Positions 32,265 through 45,386 of a stretch of DNA of 64,000 nucleotides are shown here, one piece after another. The stretch's first letter is position 1. Each line of letters starts with the position of its first letter. Made by a program: the position numbers and the translations under genes. The DNA comes from Nicotiana tabacum (lineage: Eukaryota > Streptophyta > Magnoliopsida > Solanales > Solanaceae), in assembly GCF_000715075.1 (NCBI RefSeq), contig NC_134097.1, forward strand, positions 127,656,997-127,720,996, written 5' to 3'. The notes beneath the pieces were generated by a model. It made no database searches and was not told the origin of the DNA. It was given only the letters and a program-made list of their open reading frames with translations.

Positions 32265-35200
32265 GCAAGTGCGGAGGCATAACAATCAGCCATGTCGGGA
32301 ACTAAACCCAATCTACAAACAGAGGCCATCAAAGACCCAGATATCATAGAAGCTTGCAAGGCAACTATAGAGGATCTTGACCCCGTCCAATTGGACGACG
32401 CCCAAAATACAAAAAAGGCTTACATAGGGCACAACCTCTCGGAGCCAGGTAAGTATCGTGAATTTTAACTCACAACGCCAATTTATTTGCCTTCTCCCAC
32501 TCAGATATGCCAGGAATCCCAAAGGACATCGCCACTCATAGACTGAATGTCGACCCACTCTATCCACTGGTACAACAAATGAGGAGAATGTTCAATGCCG
32601 CAATTAATGAGGCAGTCAGCGAAGATGTGGATAAATTATTCACCAACGGTTCCATCAGAGAATCGAAATACCCCCAACGGGTCGACAACGTGGTCATGGA
32701 AAAATTGAAGAATAGGAAATGGCGAATGTGTGTTGACTTCACCGATCTAAACAAAACATGCCCAAAGGATCTTCCCGTTACCCCATATCGACCAACTAAT
32801 CGATGCGACAACGGGGCACGAATTGCTGAGCTTCTTGGACGCCTACTCCGATTACAACCAAATTCTAATGGCTGAAGAAGATCAAGAAAAGACAACCTTC
32901 ATCACTCACCAAGGAACATATTGCTATAAAGTGATGCCGTTCGGACTCAAGAATGTAGGGGCCACGTACCAGAGGCTAGTCACTAAAATGTTCAAAGAGC
33001 AGCTCGGCAAGACCATAGAGGTCTATATAGATGACATGCTGGTAAAGTTGACAAAGAAAGAGGATCACATTGGCCATCTGAAAGAAGCCTTCGAAATATT
33101 AAGGCAGTACGGGATGAAGTTAAATCCCGAGAAGTGCGCCTCCGGCATAACCTCAGGAAAATTCCTTGGCTTCCTCATGTCACAAAGGGGAATCAAAGTC
33201 AACCCGGATCAAATCAAAGCCATCGACACAATACCAGAGGTACTGGCCAGCAAAAAGCAGGTACAGAAGCTAATAGGGCGAATAGCCACCTTATCGAGGT
33301 TCATTTCACGATCCTCGGACAGATGCCACAAATTCTTCAATGTGCTGAGAAAAGACCACGGGTTGCAATAGAACGAGGAGTGTGTCGACGCCCTGAGAAA
33401 GCTAAAAGTGTATCTGTCTTCGCCACCACTACTCGTCAAAGCAGATCCAGGTGAGTGTTTGCTTGTATATTTGGCAGTTTTCGAAGTCGCAGTAAGTGCA
33501 GTCTTGGTCCGTGAAAATAAAGGTACACAATCTCCAATTTATTATATCAGCAAAACTTTAATCGATGCCGAGACAAGGTACCCTCACCTTGAAAAGCTAG
33601 CTCTGGCACTTGTCGTGGCTTCACGCAAGCTTAGACCATATTTTCAATGTCACCCCATAAAAGTGGTAACAACCTTCCCCCTAAGGGGTATCTTGCACAA
33701 ACCCGAACTATCGGGTAGACTTGCCAAATGGGCCATAGAATTAAACGAGCATGACATAACATACCAACCGCGAACCGCCGTTAAGTCGCAGGTGCTCGCT
33801 GACTTTGTCGTTGATTTCAGCGCGAAGATATTGCCTGAGGAAGAACAAGAAGCATTTCACGCTTCCACACATACCGACCTCTGGGTCCTCTACATCGATA
33901 GCGCCTCTAATGCCTCGGGATCGGGACTGAGACTCGTCCTCGAGGTCCCTACAGGTGAAGTAATTCTCCAGTCCATACGATGCCCTGAGATGACTAACAA
34001 AGAGGCCGAGTATGAGGCTGTGATTGCAGGTTTGAAGTTAGCCCTCAAATACGGCGCCCGATGACTCGTCTCCACTGTGACTCTCAACTCGTTGTGAATC
34101 AAGTCATCGGGACTTTCCAAATCAATGTGCAGAGACTACAAAGATACCAGTAGGAAATCTACAAACTGCTGCCAGAGTTCGATGAATGCCGCCTCAACCA
34201 AATACCTAGGGCATAGAATATTAAAGCAGATGGCCTTGCCAAACTAGCTGCGGCCACCAGGAATATCAACAAAGAAAACGTGGTCACCCTCCTTCACTCC
34301 GCAATAGACCACGTCGAGGTACATTTTATAAACCTAACTTGGGACTGGCGTAACTGCTTCGTAGCCTATTTACAGGATAGAACGCTCATACAAGACAAAA
34401 AAGAAGCCAAAAAACTCCGGGTACAAGCAACCCGATACAGCCTAATAAACCATGATCTCTACAAAAGAGCATTCGAAGCCCCCCTAGCCAAATGTCTTAG
34501 ACCACATCAAACAAGACGAGTACTGGAAGAAGTACACGAAAGGCACTGCGGCGCCCGCACGGGAAATCGCGCCCTCGTTCGATGCCTCATCCGCGCCGGT
34601 TACTACTGGCCTACCATGAAAAAAGAAGCCGCAGACTATGTCCGAAGGTGCGAGCAGTGTCAAAAGTACGCCCCTATGATACATCAAGCAGGAGAATTCC
34701 TCCATTCCATCACTTCGCCATGACCACTCATAAAATGGGGAATGGACATAGTCGGCCCCCTCCCAGCAGAGCGAGGTAAGGTATGCTTTATTTTGTTTTT
34801 AACTGACTACTTCTCTAAATGGGTGGAAGCAGGTGCATACACTCAGATACGTGAGCAGGAGGTCATCGCCTTTATATGGAAAAATATTATATGTTGTTTT
34901 CGCATCCCCAAGGAAATCAGCTGCGACAATGGACCTCAATTCATCGGAAAAAAAATGTCTGAGTTTTTCGAAAAGTGGCACATCAAACGAATACTCTCCA
35001 CACCATATCACCCTGCCGCCAATGGCCAAGCCGAATCCTCCAATAAAGTAATACTGAACATATTGAAAAAGGAGCTTGAGGAAGCTAAAGGGCCATGGCC
35101 TGAACTACTACTTGAAGTATTATGGGCATACCGCACTACGCCAAAATCCAGCAGGGGAGAAATGCCATACTCACTGGTCTATGGGACTGACATGGTTATA

Positions 35201-35577
35201 CCCGTCGAGGTCGGGGAGCCCATCTTGAGATACTCCAATGAGAGCGGAACAGACAACGACAAAAGTAGGCTACAAGATCTGGATGAAGTTGAAGAACGAA
35301 GAGACATGACCCACGTAAGAATGGTAGCCCAGAAGCAGTAGAAAGATACTATAACAAGAGAGCCAAGGTGTAATCACTCAAAGTTGGCGACTACGTCCTC
35401 AAGGCCAAAACACAAGCGTCAAGGGACCCTAATGAAGGAAAATTGGGAATAAACTGGGACGGACCATATAAAATCGTAGCAGTAGCAAGTAAAAGAGCGT
35501 TCCAGCTAGAAGCAATGGAGGGAAAACTGCTCCAAAACAACTGGAACATCGCCCACCTCAAGTATTTCCACTTCTAA
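32265..35577 (+). pseudogene. RT-RNase H-aRNase H-integrase of the Tat element
   Basis: Domains in order: reverse transcriptase (~32560-33300, CVDFTDLNKTCPKD, MPFGLKN, catalytic YIDD at ~33028), RNase H (~33430-33790, YISKTLIDAETRYPHLEK), a second archaeal-type RNase H (~33880-34250, YIDSASN, NKEAEYEA) and integrase (~34370-35577, H-x3-H at VHERH, C-x2-C at CEQC, acidic residues in MDIVGP, DNGPQF and GQAESSN, then a GPY-type end). Frameshifts fall at ~32460-32500, ~32767-32785, ~34058-34061 and ~35339-35345. Further stops include 33369 and 34721. These enzymes copy the RNA and insert the DNA copy; this copy cannot make them. Confidence 0.9.
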
Positions 35578-35904
35578 AGGTGTCACCTAAGTCATACCCT
35601 TTTTCCCTCACCCAGGTTTTGTCCCAACCGAGTTATCCTTGGGAGGTTTTTAACGAGGCGGCAAAGGAGACGCCCTAAGGGTTGACATGCTATTCATTAC
35701 CTCAATCCGTTGATATGATCTCCAGATCGAAGTAATGAAGGGACTACATACAAACAATCAAATCTCCATTGTATGAACGGAAACTAATCTCCATTGTATG
35801 AACAAAATCTAATCTCCATTTCACGAACGAATCAAATCTCCATAGCATGTGCAGAACCAGATCTCCACTAATCGACAAGTGATGTCTTCCTACGGGAACA
35901 CAGT
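35578..35904 (+). repeat. Post-integrase spacer with ~35-bp repeats
   Basis: After the integrase stop, AATCTCCATTGTATGAAC and variants recur four to five times between 35757 and 35870 at ~35-bp spacing. No coding potential is seen. Confidence 0.65.
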
Positions 35905-36545
35905 CAAATCTCCAAAAATATCAGTTTGACTTCGTTCGAACCACGACGAGATCCTACTTCGACGATAGTTCAAAGCAACATCCCAATGGCCAAGGCCATC
36001 GACGAAAATACCAGTTCGACCTCGTTCGAACCACGACGGGTTCGAACCACGACGGGTTCCTACTTCGACGACAGTTCGAAGCAACATCCCAATGGCCAAG
36101 GCCATCGACGAAAATACCAGTTCGACCTTGTTCAAACCACGACGGGATCATATTTCAATGACAGTTCGAAGCAACATCCCAATGGCCAAGGCCATCGATG
36201 AAAATACTAGTTCGACCTCGTTCGAACCACGACAGGATCCTATTTCGATGACAGTTCGAAGCAACATTCCAATGGCCAAGGCCATCGATGAAAATACCAG
36301 TTCGACCTCGTTCGAACCACGATGGGGTCCTACCTCGATGACAGTTCAAAGCAACATCCTAATGGCCAAGGCCATCGACGAAAATACCAGTTCAACCTCG
36401 TTTGAACCACGACAGGATCCTACTTCAATGACAGTTCGAAGCAACATCCCAATGGCCAAGGCCATCGACGAAAATACCAGTTTAACCTCGTTCAAACCAT
36501 GACGAGATTCTACTTCGATGATAGTCGAAGCAACATCCCAATAGC
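35905..36545 (+). repeat. ~91-bp tandem array in the Tat element
   Basis: About seven units contain CCAATGGCCAAGGCCATCGA, GAAAATACCAGTTCGACC, TCGTTCGAACCACGACGGG and GACAGTTCGAAGCAACATC. AATGGCCAAGGCCATCGA contains the palindrome TGGCCAAGGCCA-like core, and TTCGAA occurs repeatedly. Open frames on both strands here are repeat read-through. The array lies between integrase and the 3' end of the antisense gene. Confidence 0.88.
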
Positions 36546-39298
36546 CAAGGGCATAAATATCATATGCAATAAATAAAAGAAAAAATGACAGAAAAACAAA
36601 CCGACGAAAGTAAAGTTTACATTGTAGCAAAATATCATTTACATTTACCCCTACAAACAGGCCCAAGTACGGCCCGTGCCAAAAATTCCTAAACAAAAGT
36701 AAATATAAAACAAGGCTACACATCGTCCCCAGCGGGGTAAGCGTCTTCATACCACGAATCTGAAGCAAGGTGATTCGCATCATCGGAATTGATGCCTTCC
36801 CCGTCAGGAGTGAGGTCATACCCACATGACTCAAGAGCTGCACGAGCTTTGGCGTGCATAGCCTAAACCTTCGCCTCTGTAGCCCTGCCCTCGGCGTGAA
36901 AATCCTTATACACATTAAGCTGAGCCTCCGCATGGACCGACAACTCGTATAAATGATGGGGCATGCCCGGATCAGCTGAGGCACGAGACGTAGAAGGCTG
37001 AGAGCGTCAACTTGCCTCCTCCGCCCTCAGCGAAGCCATTTGTCCCTACAATGCGGTCAACTCTACCTATAGCTCCTTAACACGCCCTTCGAGACCTGCA
37101 ACTTGACGACCAGAGGCTTCCCTCTCCCCATTAAGTTCCGACCTGGAAATGCGGAGAGCATCTTCCAAAGATACCAACTCAGAAATAGCTTCCGCCAGCT
37201 TATCGACGCTGATGTTCAGCTCGCCCTTGAGCCCGTCAATCTCTGTTACCTTAGCATTCAACTCAGTGGTCAAGTCAGCCACCTTCAACTGTAAGTCAGC
37301 ATTCTCAACAGTCACCCCTTGCTCAATTTGAGTGCGTCCTCCTTCGCCTTAAGGGAGGCCTCCAGTTCACTATTACGGGCAACAACCCTCACAAGCTCCT
37401 CGTCCCTCTCCCTCAACTCCTCTATCCTATGCTCTAATTGGTCCTCCCGTTGCTTAAGTCCCTCACGAAACACCTGGAACTCGGGAGCTTGATGATAAAT
37501 TTCAGACATCGCCCGATGCTTAGCACAATACTGCTGATACTTGGACGACATCTTCTTATAAAGGCCCATCCTTTTTCTTTCACAACGCTCCCTCTCCACC
37601 TTCAGGACGAGGGTCTGACAAAGGAGAAGGGCAGAAATTAGAAAACAAAATGTAAAACGACGGTTGTCATACCAATCTAATGACAAAAAGAGAAGGAAAT
37701 AAACCTACATGTAGGGCCATACCAGCGACCTTCTGAGATAACTCCATATCGCTCATTGCTCCAAGCATCTCGCTTTCAGGAATGACACATAGAGGAGCTA
37801 GGGCCGACGCCACCTGCTCGCTGTTCAACAACAATTTGTAGTTCCCCGGGACTACAACATGACGGTCGGACCCATCCATCCTAACCTCCACATGGGTATG
37901 GCGACCCATAAATTCATTGACGATCGATATCCGAACCCAAGCCATCACCCTCGATACACCCTCAACGGAGCGCACCGAACTGACTCATGGGATAATTCCC
38001 TCCACTTGGGAGACCTCCCCGACAAAATGGAATCGGCCATAAATATGGGCACCGGGACTGTCCGGGATGCCCTACTATCGTCGGCGTTCGTAGCCACGCC
38101 CTTCCCCAGCTCCAACCTCCTCCTTTTCCTTTCTAGCGGCTCGTCACCGTTAGAAGATTCATCCAAAGGATGTGAGGCTGGTACCGACGAAGCCTCTTCC
38201 CTCGTGGCCACAGTTCGAGATGAATCTCCCAGTTGAATAGGTTGAGGACGACCCTCCCGAGCAGACTCGCACAAGATAAATTGCGTGTCCGCAGTAGAGA
38301 CGGCTTGTCTAAAGGCGGGAACTGGCACCCTCCGTCTAGAAGCTCCCTGACCTGTCATCACAAATGGTCGTACTATTAAGCGTGGTCGCATGGCCAATGA
38401 GGCAATAAGTCAAATATTTATCTGAGGAAACCCTAGGGCCATAACGCTGCACGAAGGCGGGCCAAGTTTGAGTTTCCGCCGCATGAGGCAACATGCGGGC
38501 TACCCAATCCTTGATACCCGCAATATAGTGAGGTGGACGTCCCATAACTGCAAAACATCGAGTAAGTAAAAGTTACAATAATTACAGAGAGAGGGGACAT
38601 AATGAACGATGACACTTACGAGTTTCGTTTCATCGCTCCAGAAATCTGGCGAAGTTAGAAACGACGTGTTCGGTCTTGATAAAGAATTACTTGTGCCAAA
38701 ACTTACGGCTCGTCCGGTCATCCGTCCCGACCACCAGTCCTTTCGTACCACAAAGTCTCAAATTAACCATGGTACCCCTGAGGAAGCCAGGCGTAAATAG
38801 GTGAAAAAGAGGATGGACAGAGACGCTACACTCCGCCAACTCTGCATACTTAGTCAATAGCAGAAGCACCTTAAGCGTGTACGTCGAAAGCTGTGCTGGG
38901 CAAACCTGGTAAAATCTACAGAATTCCTCCGCTAAAGGGAAGAGAGGAAGAGTGTAGCTGATCATGAAAGGATACTCGTAGAAAGCACAGTACCCAGGTC
39001 TGTGGATGTCAACATAATCTTTCCTCGCCGGAATCATTTCTACATGGGCAGGAATACCATACTTTATACGGAGGGCATCAAGATGAACCTGCTTCGTCTC
39101 AGAAAACATGGGGTTTGGGGTAGGAGGCGGATCTTTGAGGAAATCATTCCGGGACAAGGGATGCCTCGGTAGTAGCTCCTCCACCGTAAGAGGGCTGTCA
39201 CCCTCTTCTGCCACCACTTCTCCACTGCCGAAAAGAGGCACTATGGATAAAGGGGTGGCTTCTGGAACCTCTTCGCTAGTACGACGAGACCTCGACAT
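36546..39298 (-). pseudogene. Antisense accessory gene of the Tat element
   Basis: A minus-strand gene begins MSRSRRTSEE (ATG at 39298-39296). The first open part, to ~38707, includes EYPFMISYTLPLFPLAEEF and resembles the plant 'putative gypsy-type transposon' family (Transposase_28-like). It ends at a good donor (GTAAGT at 38706). A 26-nt candidate exon (38645-38620) joins in phase and is followed by another GTAAGT. Further open pieces are 38545-38336 (RPPHYIAGIKDWVARM), 38397-37945, 37975-37667 and two coiled-coil pieces, 37686-37312 and 37315-37067, rich in Glu, Arg and Leu. Retand/Grande-type elements are known to carry antisense genes here. The exon joins after the second exon do not all keep frame, so the copy is probably decayed. 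Function is unknown. Confidence 0.65.
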
Positions 39299-39299
39299 A

Positions 39300-39751
39300 G
39301 TTTCATTTAAAGGAGTAGCAACACAAAGGGAGTAAAAAAGAAGGAACTTCCGGTGAAGAACGGAAACGGAACCAGAAGGATATAAGAACAAATAAAGAAG
39401 ACTGAGAGGCTATCAAGAGAGAAATGGCTAAATTTTTTCAAAAAATTAAACCCCTAATCTATTTATAGGGTTGGGTGACACCAGAACCGAGGCGATAAGC
39501 CTCAAATCAACGCAAGAATCAAAGCGCCAGGCCGTCAATCCTTGCCTCGAAAATCCGCGTAATGATGACGCACGTAAAGCTGACATCATCCCTGGGTAGC
39601 GTGTACTCTTCAGTGCTTCGCTGAATATTATAGCCACCTCTCATTGGCCACGTCGTAACATTCCAACGGGTCAAATTTCTCCCAAAGAAGGCATAGAGTC
39701 CGCTCATCGAGGATGCACCCGGTCGCAACCTCGGCGAGCGGCGGGACTAAC
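39300..39751. other. Region between antisense gene and 3' LTR
   Basis: No gene is seen on the plus strand. It would contain the promoter and leader of the antisense gene. No clear polypurine tract precedes the LTR; GCGGCGGGACTAAC at 39739-39752 is the nearest purine-rich candidate. Confidence 0.5.
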
Positions 39752-40157
39752 TGTATGGGTTTGAATTTGACCGACCACGACCTACAGTGAGTATGACAAA
39801 TGACCGAGCACCCGCGAGTCGATGCCCAGAGGGATATGACCTTGTGGTAAAAGAAGGAACAATACGACCTCGGCAGTAGAGTAAGCCCATTAGGAGATAT
39901 GGAGAATATTCCTTAAAAGATTCTTTGCATGTCGTTTCTACGATTGGAAGGAATTCCTCAGTATATATGAGGGATGAGAGCCTTGTAACAAGTCATAAAC
40001 ACTTTGTAAAACTCACCAACCTTGAATGAAAAGAAAATTTACAACTCTCTTCTCTCTATTGTTATCATCCTAGAGTTTATTATCTTCAGCTACGATTTAC
40101 CCCTTCATCTTTAATTGATTTGTTCAAAAAAGATTTTAATATCTTTTGAGTCAAACA
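39752..40157 (+). repeat. 3' LTR of the Tat element
   Basis: It is 406 bp, the same length as the 5' LTR, starts TGTATGGG and ends GTCAAACA, and is followed by the target duplication ATTTT (40158-40162). Differences from the 5' copy are mostly C/T or G/A. Confidence 0.93.
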
Positions 40158-40162
40158 ATTTT

Positions 40163-41765
40163 CTCCATTCTCACAATTGTTAAATGATTACATTTTACTC
40201 CTAGGCGCGATGGACCATCCACCAGTGCACCATATATATATATACCGTGACGGCAATATTGCAGCACACACTCTGACGAGCTATATATGGGAATACCTGG
40301 TGTTGGGATATATACTACTCCATTAACCATGGATTTGGTTTGGATATAGTGTTTATTAAAGAACAATATAATTATTATTTTCAATTTTAATAAAATTTTA
40401 AATAGATCATATGTTCGTCTGTATCCCTTACTTATATAGTAGATGATAATGTATAGAGTTTAGCTTATACACGGAAGATTAAATTATCGGTTCTTATAAG
40501 TATAAAGATTATGTTCATAATCTAATGATTGAATTGGACAAACCATCAGGAATGATTGTAGCACAAGATTAAATATAATTTATCTTGATTATGGGAATGA
40601 CTTAATTCCAACTTCTTGTGTTAGTACATTTTATATGTATTGAATGGACCAAGTAGAGATAAGTATTTTATACTGACTAAATAAAATAAATTCTTTAGCC
40701 ATTAAATGTACTTATGCTCTTAATCTTGATATAATTATTATTGTTTTGATTTATTAAAAGACGAGATTTTTTCGTAGGTCAATATGCCTGGTAAATTGGA
40801 CAATAATGATATACATTGGCAAAGTAATAGTTAGTTAATGGAATCAATGTCTCGGTCTAGAGATTGATGATACACCTTTATGAAAAGGTCCATAATATGA
40901 AGCCTCATTAATTAAATATTGCGGTCCCTACTGTGCCCGAATAATTAGGAATTAAATGGAATTCTGTTCCTTGGTGGAACAGGAAGACCCAACAGGTTGT
41001 GGAAAAGGTTTTAAACCCTAAAACTTGTGGTTATATAAAGGGGTCTTATTCCATAAGGAGACTATGATTTTTACTACACGGTTTTCCTAGGAGAAACTCG
41101 CCCACACGAGTTTTGCTAATTTCGGGCATTATTCAGGTACTGTGGAAATTGGAGGACGGTCTCGTGGACGATTTCACTCTTACACTTGCCTTAATTTTTG
41201 AAATTTGAGTAAGTCAAGGATTCTTTCCTACTCATCATACTATATTATAAGCATGAAGACTTTTAGATAAATTTATGCGTCACTTAAGTACCCTTCAAAA
41301 ACTAAATGACCAAAATATCCTACTAACTCAAAAGTTAGTTTATTGAAATCATTCTTTTAAAAACTAACCATTTTGTCCATAGAAAAAAGAAACGGATTCT
41401 TAGCTATTATAGTATAAATTTTCTAAATTATTAGTCATTGATGTTTTCACATTTCAGTTTCATTTTTTCATCTTCCATACTAATAGTATTGCAAGGTATA
41501 ACGTTTCGTAATTATCATGCAGGATCACATCTCAGTTTTATTTCTTTCATCCTCTACCGGGGAGCTAAGCTTTCTAACCTTTTCATGAACTTTGATAGTT
41601 CTCGCCCGCTGTTCGTTTTTAAGTTGCTGTAAGTGTCTTTAGCATCCTCCACGAAAAAGCTCCAATGAATGGTATGCTTTGATTTTCTTGATCTAAAATT
41701 CCATATAGTTTCGCAAAACTACTTCCGAATGCGAAAACATTTATTCCAAACTATAAGCTGCTAAT
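40163..41765. other. Intergenic DNA between two LTR elements
   Basis: No gene is recognised. Around 41020-41200 a TATATAAAGG box and an orderly non-repetitive stretch resemble part of an LTR, possibly starting TGTTGGGATATA near 40301, but I could not find a matching end or target duplication. Open frames are short and without domains. Confidence 0.5.
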
Positions 41766-43422
41766 GCATTTGTGAGCACGTGATTTTTGCCCTATATGAA
41801 TTACTACCACAAATTCAAAACAAAATAACTTCTTCTCATTATTTGGAATTTTTGAGGATTTTGTGGCATTTTCTGATAATTGTTTGCATTTGTCTGTGCA
41901 TTTTTATTTTTGTTTAATTAATAAAAAATATAAAAAATATGTTGCATTTGCATTTAGGATTTAATTTTATATTTTAAGATTAATTGACAAATTAGTTGTT
42001 TAACAAAAATGGAAAAATCACAAAAAAAAAATAGCTCATTTTACATTTTTAACTCTTTAATCGTGAATTCTATAGTTTTTCTTTGACTTTAGGATTTAAT
42101 TAATTATTATAAATACTAGAGTGATTGATTAATCTAATTGGGTAGGTTAATTTAGTTCAAAATTTAATTTAGGTTTTATTTTTAATTTGAAAAAGAAAAG
42201 GATTTGAAATTGGAAAAGAAAAAGAAAGGAAATAAGAGGAAAATCGGATTTTCGGGCTTTTTCCATCAAATTTTTCAGGCCCAAACGATTATACACCCAT
42301 TACCCGTTCAAATTACCCCACACCCGGCCCAGATCCGGGTCCAACCCGGTCCGTTCCCCCTACTAAGTCAAATGACACCGTTTCGTCCTTTTGATCTGGA
42401 CCGTTGATCTCAGTTGATCAAATAGTTTGTAACTGACCCTATCTCAACATATAAGTGTCGGAACCCCCATCCCCCCCTCAGAACCCTTATCCCGTCTCTT
42501 TCACCTCTCTCTCTCAGGGACTGGAAACCCTAGCGCCGCCCTCATATCCTCTCCGCCTTAGCCCGGCGGCGCCAATGCCATGCACCACCAAAATAACACC
42601 CCTGAACCCCTGTCTCACCCTCATTCCAGAAATCCACTCCGTTTCCCTCGAATATTAGTGAAGCTCCTCGAATCTGGATTTAAAGGGATAACCCAAAAGT
42701 CCAAAGGTCAGAATCGGCGAGGGTTAGAAGATTTTAGGCCTAAATCGATGTTACTCGTGTGTTCTTGATATTAAGAACATACGATTAACTTCGGATCGGG
42801 CCGAAATCGATGAGTTGAAGGCTGTTCCTTAGGTCCTTTTGTCCGGGTCCTCTTGGGTATATCTCTTTTCTTCTCCTCAGTTCTTTTCCTTCTCTACTCC
42901 TTCGTTTCTTCTATTATTTGTTGTCCCGTTAGGTCTTTTGTGTTCGTTTATGGGTTGTTTATTATGCATGTTATTTTAAAATATTAGGTCACTTAGCTTG
43001 ATTAATTAGGTTAGTTTTATCTGGAAATCTCTTTAATTTTAGCATAGTACTTGATTTCTGTTTTTGAAGTTGTTCGGACACGTCTCTGTTATGAGCATTT
43101 GTTTCAATCAATTCGACTTGGTCTGGGTTTGGGTTTATGCCTCTAATCTTTTGATTTACTGGTTTGGGCCGAACCTGAATTAATTCAATTGGGTCGAATC
43201 GACCTATGCTCTGTCCGGTTCCTTCAAGTAATAACAGGGTCATTAAGGGATAATTTGGGTAGTCTAGGCTTGGGAATCTCTTTGTAACTGCCCGGGGAAG
43301 CTTCTAGGAAGCTGGGGTGGGGGGTTATCTTGAATTCTGAAAATTTAACTAAGGGAACCTAAGCTAAAACAAAAATTAGAAAAGGGGCAAAGTACAAGCT
43401 GAGGCTGCCCTACTCTCTTGCC

Positions 43423-43430
43423 TATAAAAA
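43423..43430 (+). promoter_or_regulatory. Putative LTR TATA box
   Basis: TATAAAAA in CTTGCCTATAAAAACATC is followed by a leader-like stretch. The 3' LTR has TATAAAGG at 61885. Transcription from here would give an R-U5 of ~2.1 kb. This is inferred from sequence only. Confidence 0.5.
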
Positions 43431-45307
43431 CATCATTTCTTGCCTTTCAAGGCAGACTCAAGAGACCTAGGAAAAAAGATCCAGAAAATTAAAAACACTG
43501 CTAAGAATTTCAGAAAACTATTGTTCTATTGAACTCCTTCTCTGATTTTTTAATTTGCTGAAGCCATTTCTGATTCATCTGGTGTTGAGATGGATTGAAT
43601 TTAGCTGTTTTAAGTTTGGACTGAAACCAGCTGAGTTACTACTCGATTGAAACTGTTTTTGTGGACTGGCTGAGCATCGTTTTGGTTTAAAATTGGTTCA
43701 CTGGTTGCTTCCTGCTGTTGATCTTTGCTATTGCCGCTAATCCTTAATCCCTGTTTCCTTCCATTTTCAGGTACATGTCCCTGATTTAAGCATGGAAAGA
43801 ATAGCTTATGAAGTATTTTGTTGAAGGGAGATGAAGATTATGTTTTCCTATTATCAGATGTTCTTCTTCTTTAGTTTCTTTCTCAGCTTGTAGTGTCAAT
43901 TTCTTATCTTATCATGTTTAACGTGAAGTTATACTTGAGGACTTTGAGTATTATGTTGGAATTGTAACAAGGCTACTGTTAGAGTTATTGATTTCCATTT
44001 GTTCAGTTCTCTAGGTTTTGTTATTAATAGAAGTGTCAATTGATTTTATATCCACGATGTGTTTGTGAGTTCAAATTACAAGAGTATGTTGTTAATTGTA
44101 AAGTTGCTATAGTTAAATTGAGCATGCATGTGAAGTGAGAATGGGGAGATTGATCATGTTAAAGTGCAGCAGGTTTGCTGCTGGTATGGACTCGAACTCG
44201 AGTCTGACTCCCTGATTTGGGCCTGGGCAGTATCTGGGCTCTTAAGTCTGGATTGGGTCTGGCTTTTATGCCTCACATCTTCAAATTCATTTATGCACAA
44301 ATCCGGGACTTGGTTTACTGATTTCAGGGGTACATTAGTTTAGTGTCGTCCATATTCACACATAAGTTCTTAAATGTTTTAAAAGGGTTGTAAGCAGGAC
44401 TTGAGTTGAAAATCATATTTGAAAACTTGTGAGTTTGGTTTTAATACTTGCACTCATTTTCTTTAGAAAGCTTAAGGTCGTGTAGTATTATTAAATGGTG
44501 GACAACTTATACACATATTTTAGTAACATAATTGAAATGTTTAAAGTATGTCTTGACCTTTGAATGTAATTTGATATTTGTTTAAAAGTCAGAAGTTGTA
44601 TGAACGAATCCCTGTTGCGTCAATCTGGCATCAATGTGGTTCTCCCCAGGACCGCATATGCCTAGCTTTCTGTTGGGTGTTGAAATTTCTTTGCAATTGG
44701 ACATTGGGCCTCAAGCCAGGCCCAAGTTTTGAGGAAATGAGGACGGATTAAGTTTCGCCTAATGCTGACGTTGTGATTAATAATCTGAATTTGAGCATCA
44801 GTTTAGGAATAGTTATAATTTCTTTAAGCCTTATTTCATTATTTTAGTTACTAGAGGTGAGCCATATTAGATAATGGAAATAACTTTTGGCCCTCAAACA
44901 TCTAGTTTGAACATCCTTTTAAATTGGGGTTAAGGTGCGCCGTGCCAAATAAACATTAAATGCATGACCCTCATTTAATTAATGTGTTGCTCTTTAGAAA
45001 TCGAGGTGTACCATTTAGTGAATTTTCCATGGCCCTCGCAAAGTTAAAAATGCGTAGTTGCTTTAGGCGCGTTATTCTAATAATTTACCTTCTTAAACTC
45101 GGGTGTGCATTTTATATGACCCAAATCATATCTTAAAACGTTGAATAAAATATGTTTAGGATTGCGGGTGCATTTCATGTGGCGCGATCCAAAGACGTGT
45201 TTTAAACGACGTTTAATCTTCTTTAAAAATTGAATAAAAGCGATTAAAATTTAAAATTTACACATAGGTTTATAATTGTTTAAAATTAGATGATTAAGCT
45301 GAAAATA

Positions 45308-45386
45308 ACAGTTGAGCGACCGTGCTAGAACCACGGAACTCGGGAATGCCTAACACCTTCTCCCGGGTTAACAGAATTCCTTACTC
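45308..45386 (+). promoter_or_regulatory. Conserved LTR block (Ogre-like element, 5' LTR)
   Basis: This is the counterpart of 7969-8048 with about one difference in the first 75 bases (AATTCGGG against AACTCGGG). The hairpin CCGTG-N7-CACGG is intact here. In the 3' LTR copy at 63770 the stem has changed to CCATG. Confidence 0.6.

Larger units (their letters stand above)
29405..40157 (+). mobile_element. Tat-lineage Ty3/gypsy LTR retrotransposon, complete but decayed
   Basis: Two 406-bp LTRs bound a 10.75-kb element flanked by ATTTT on both sides (29400-29404 and 40158-40162). A primer site follows the 5' LTR. The interior holds gag-protease, reverse transcriptase, RNase H, a second archaeal-type RNase H and integrase in order, then two tandem arrays and an antisense gene before the 3' LTR. 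The second RNase H and the antisense gene point to the Tat lineage (Retand/Grande-like). By eye the LTRs differ at about 18 positions (~4%), mostly transitions. The polyprotein has several stops and at least four frameshifts, so the copy is inactive. Confidence 0.95.

Noticed and set aside
32449..32504. GTAAGTAT..CTCAG stretch that looks like a 56-nt intron before the Tat RT
   Set aside because: The residues GKYREF read across the supposed donor in the family frame and the break is better explained by a frameshift; an intron on the sense strand would be lost on reverse transcription.
40301..41250. Possible solo LTR of a copia element starting TGTTGGGATATA with a TATATAAAGG box at ~41032
   Set aside because: I could not find a matching CA end, a partner LTR or a target duplication.
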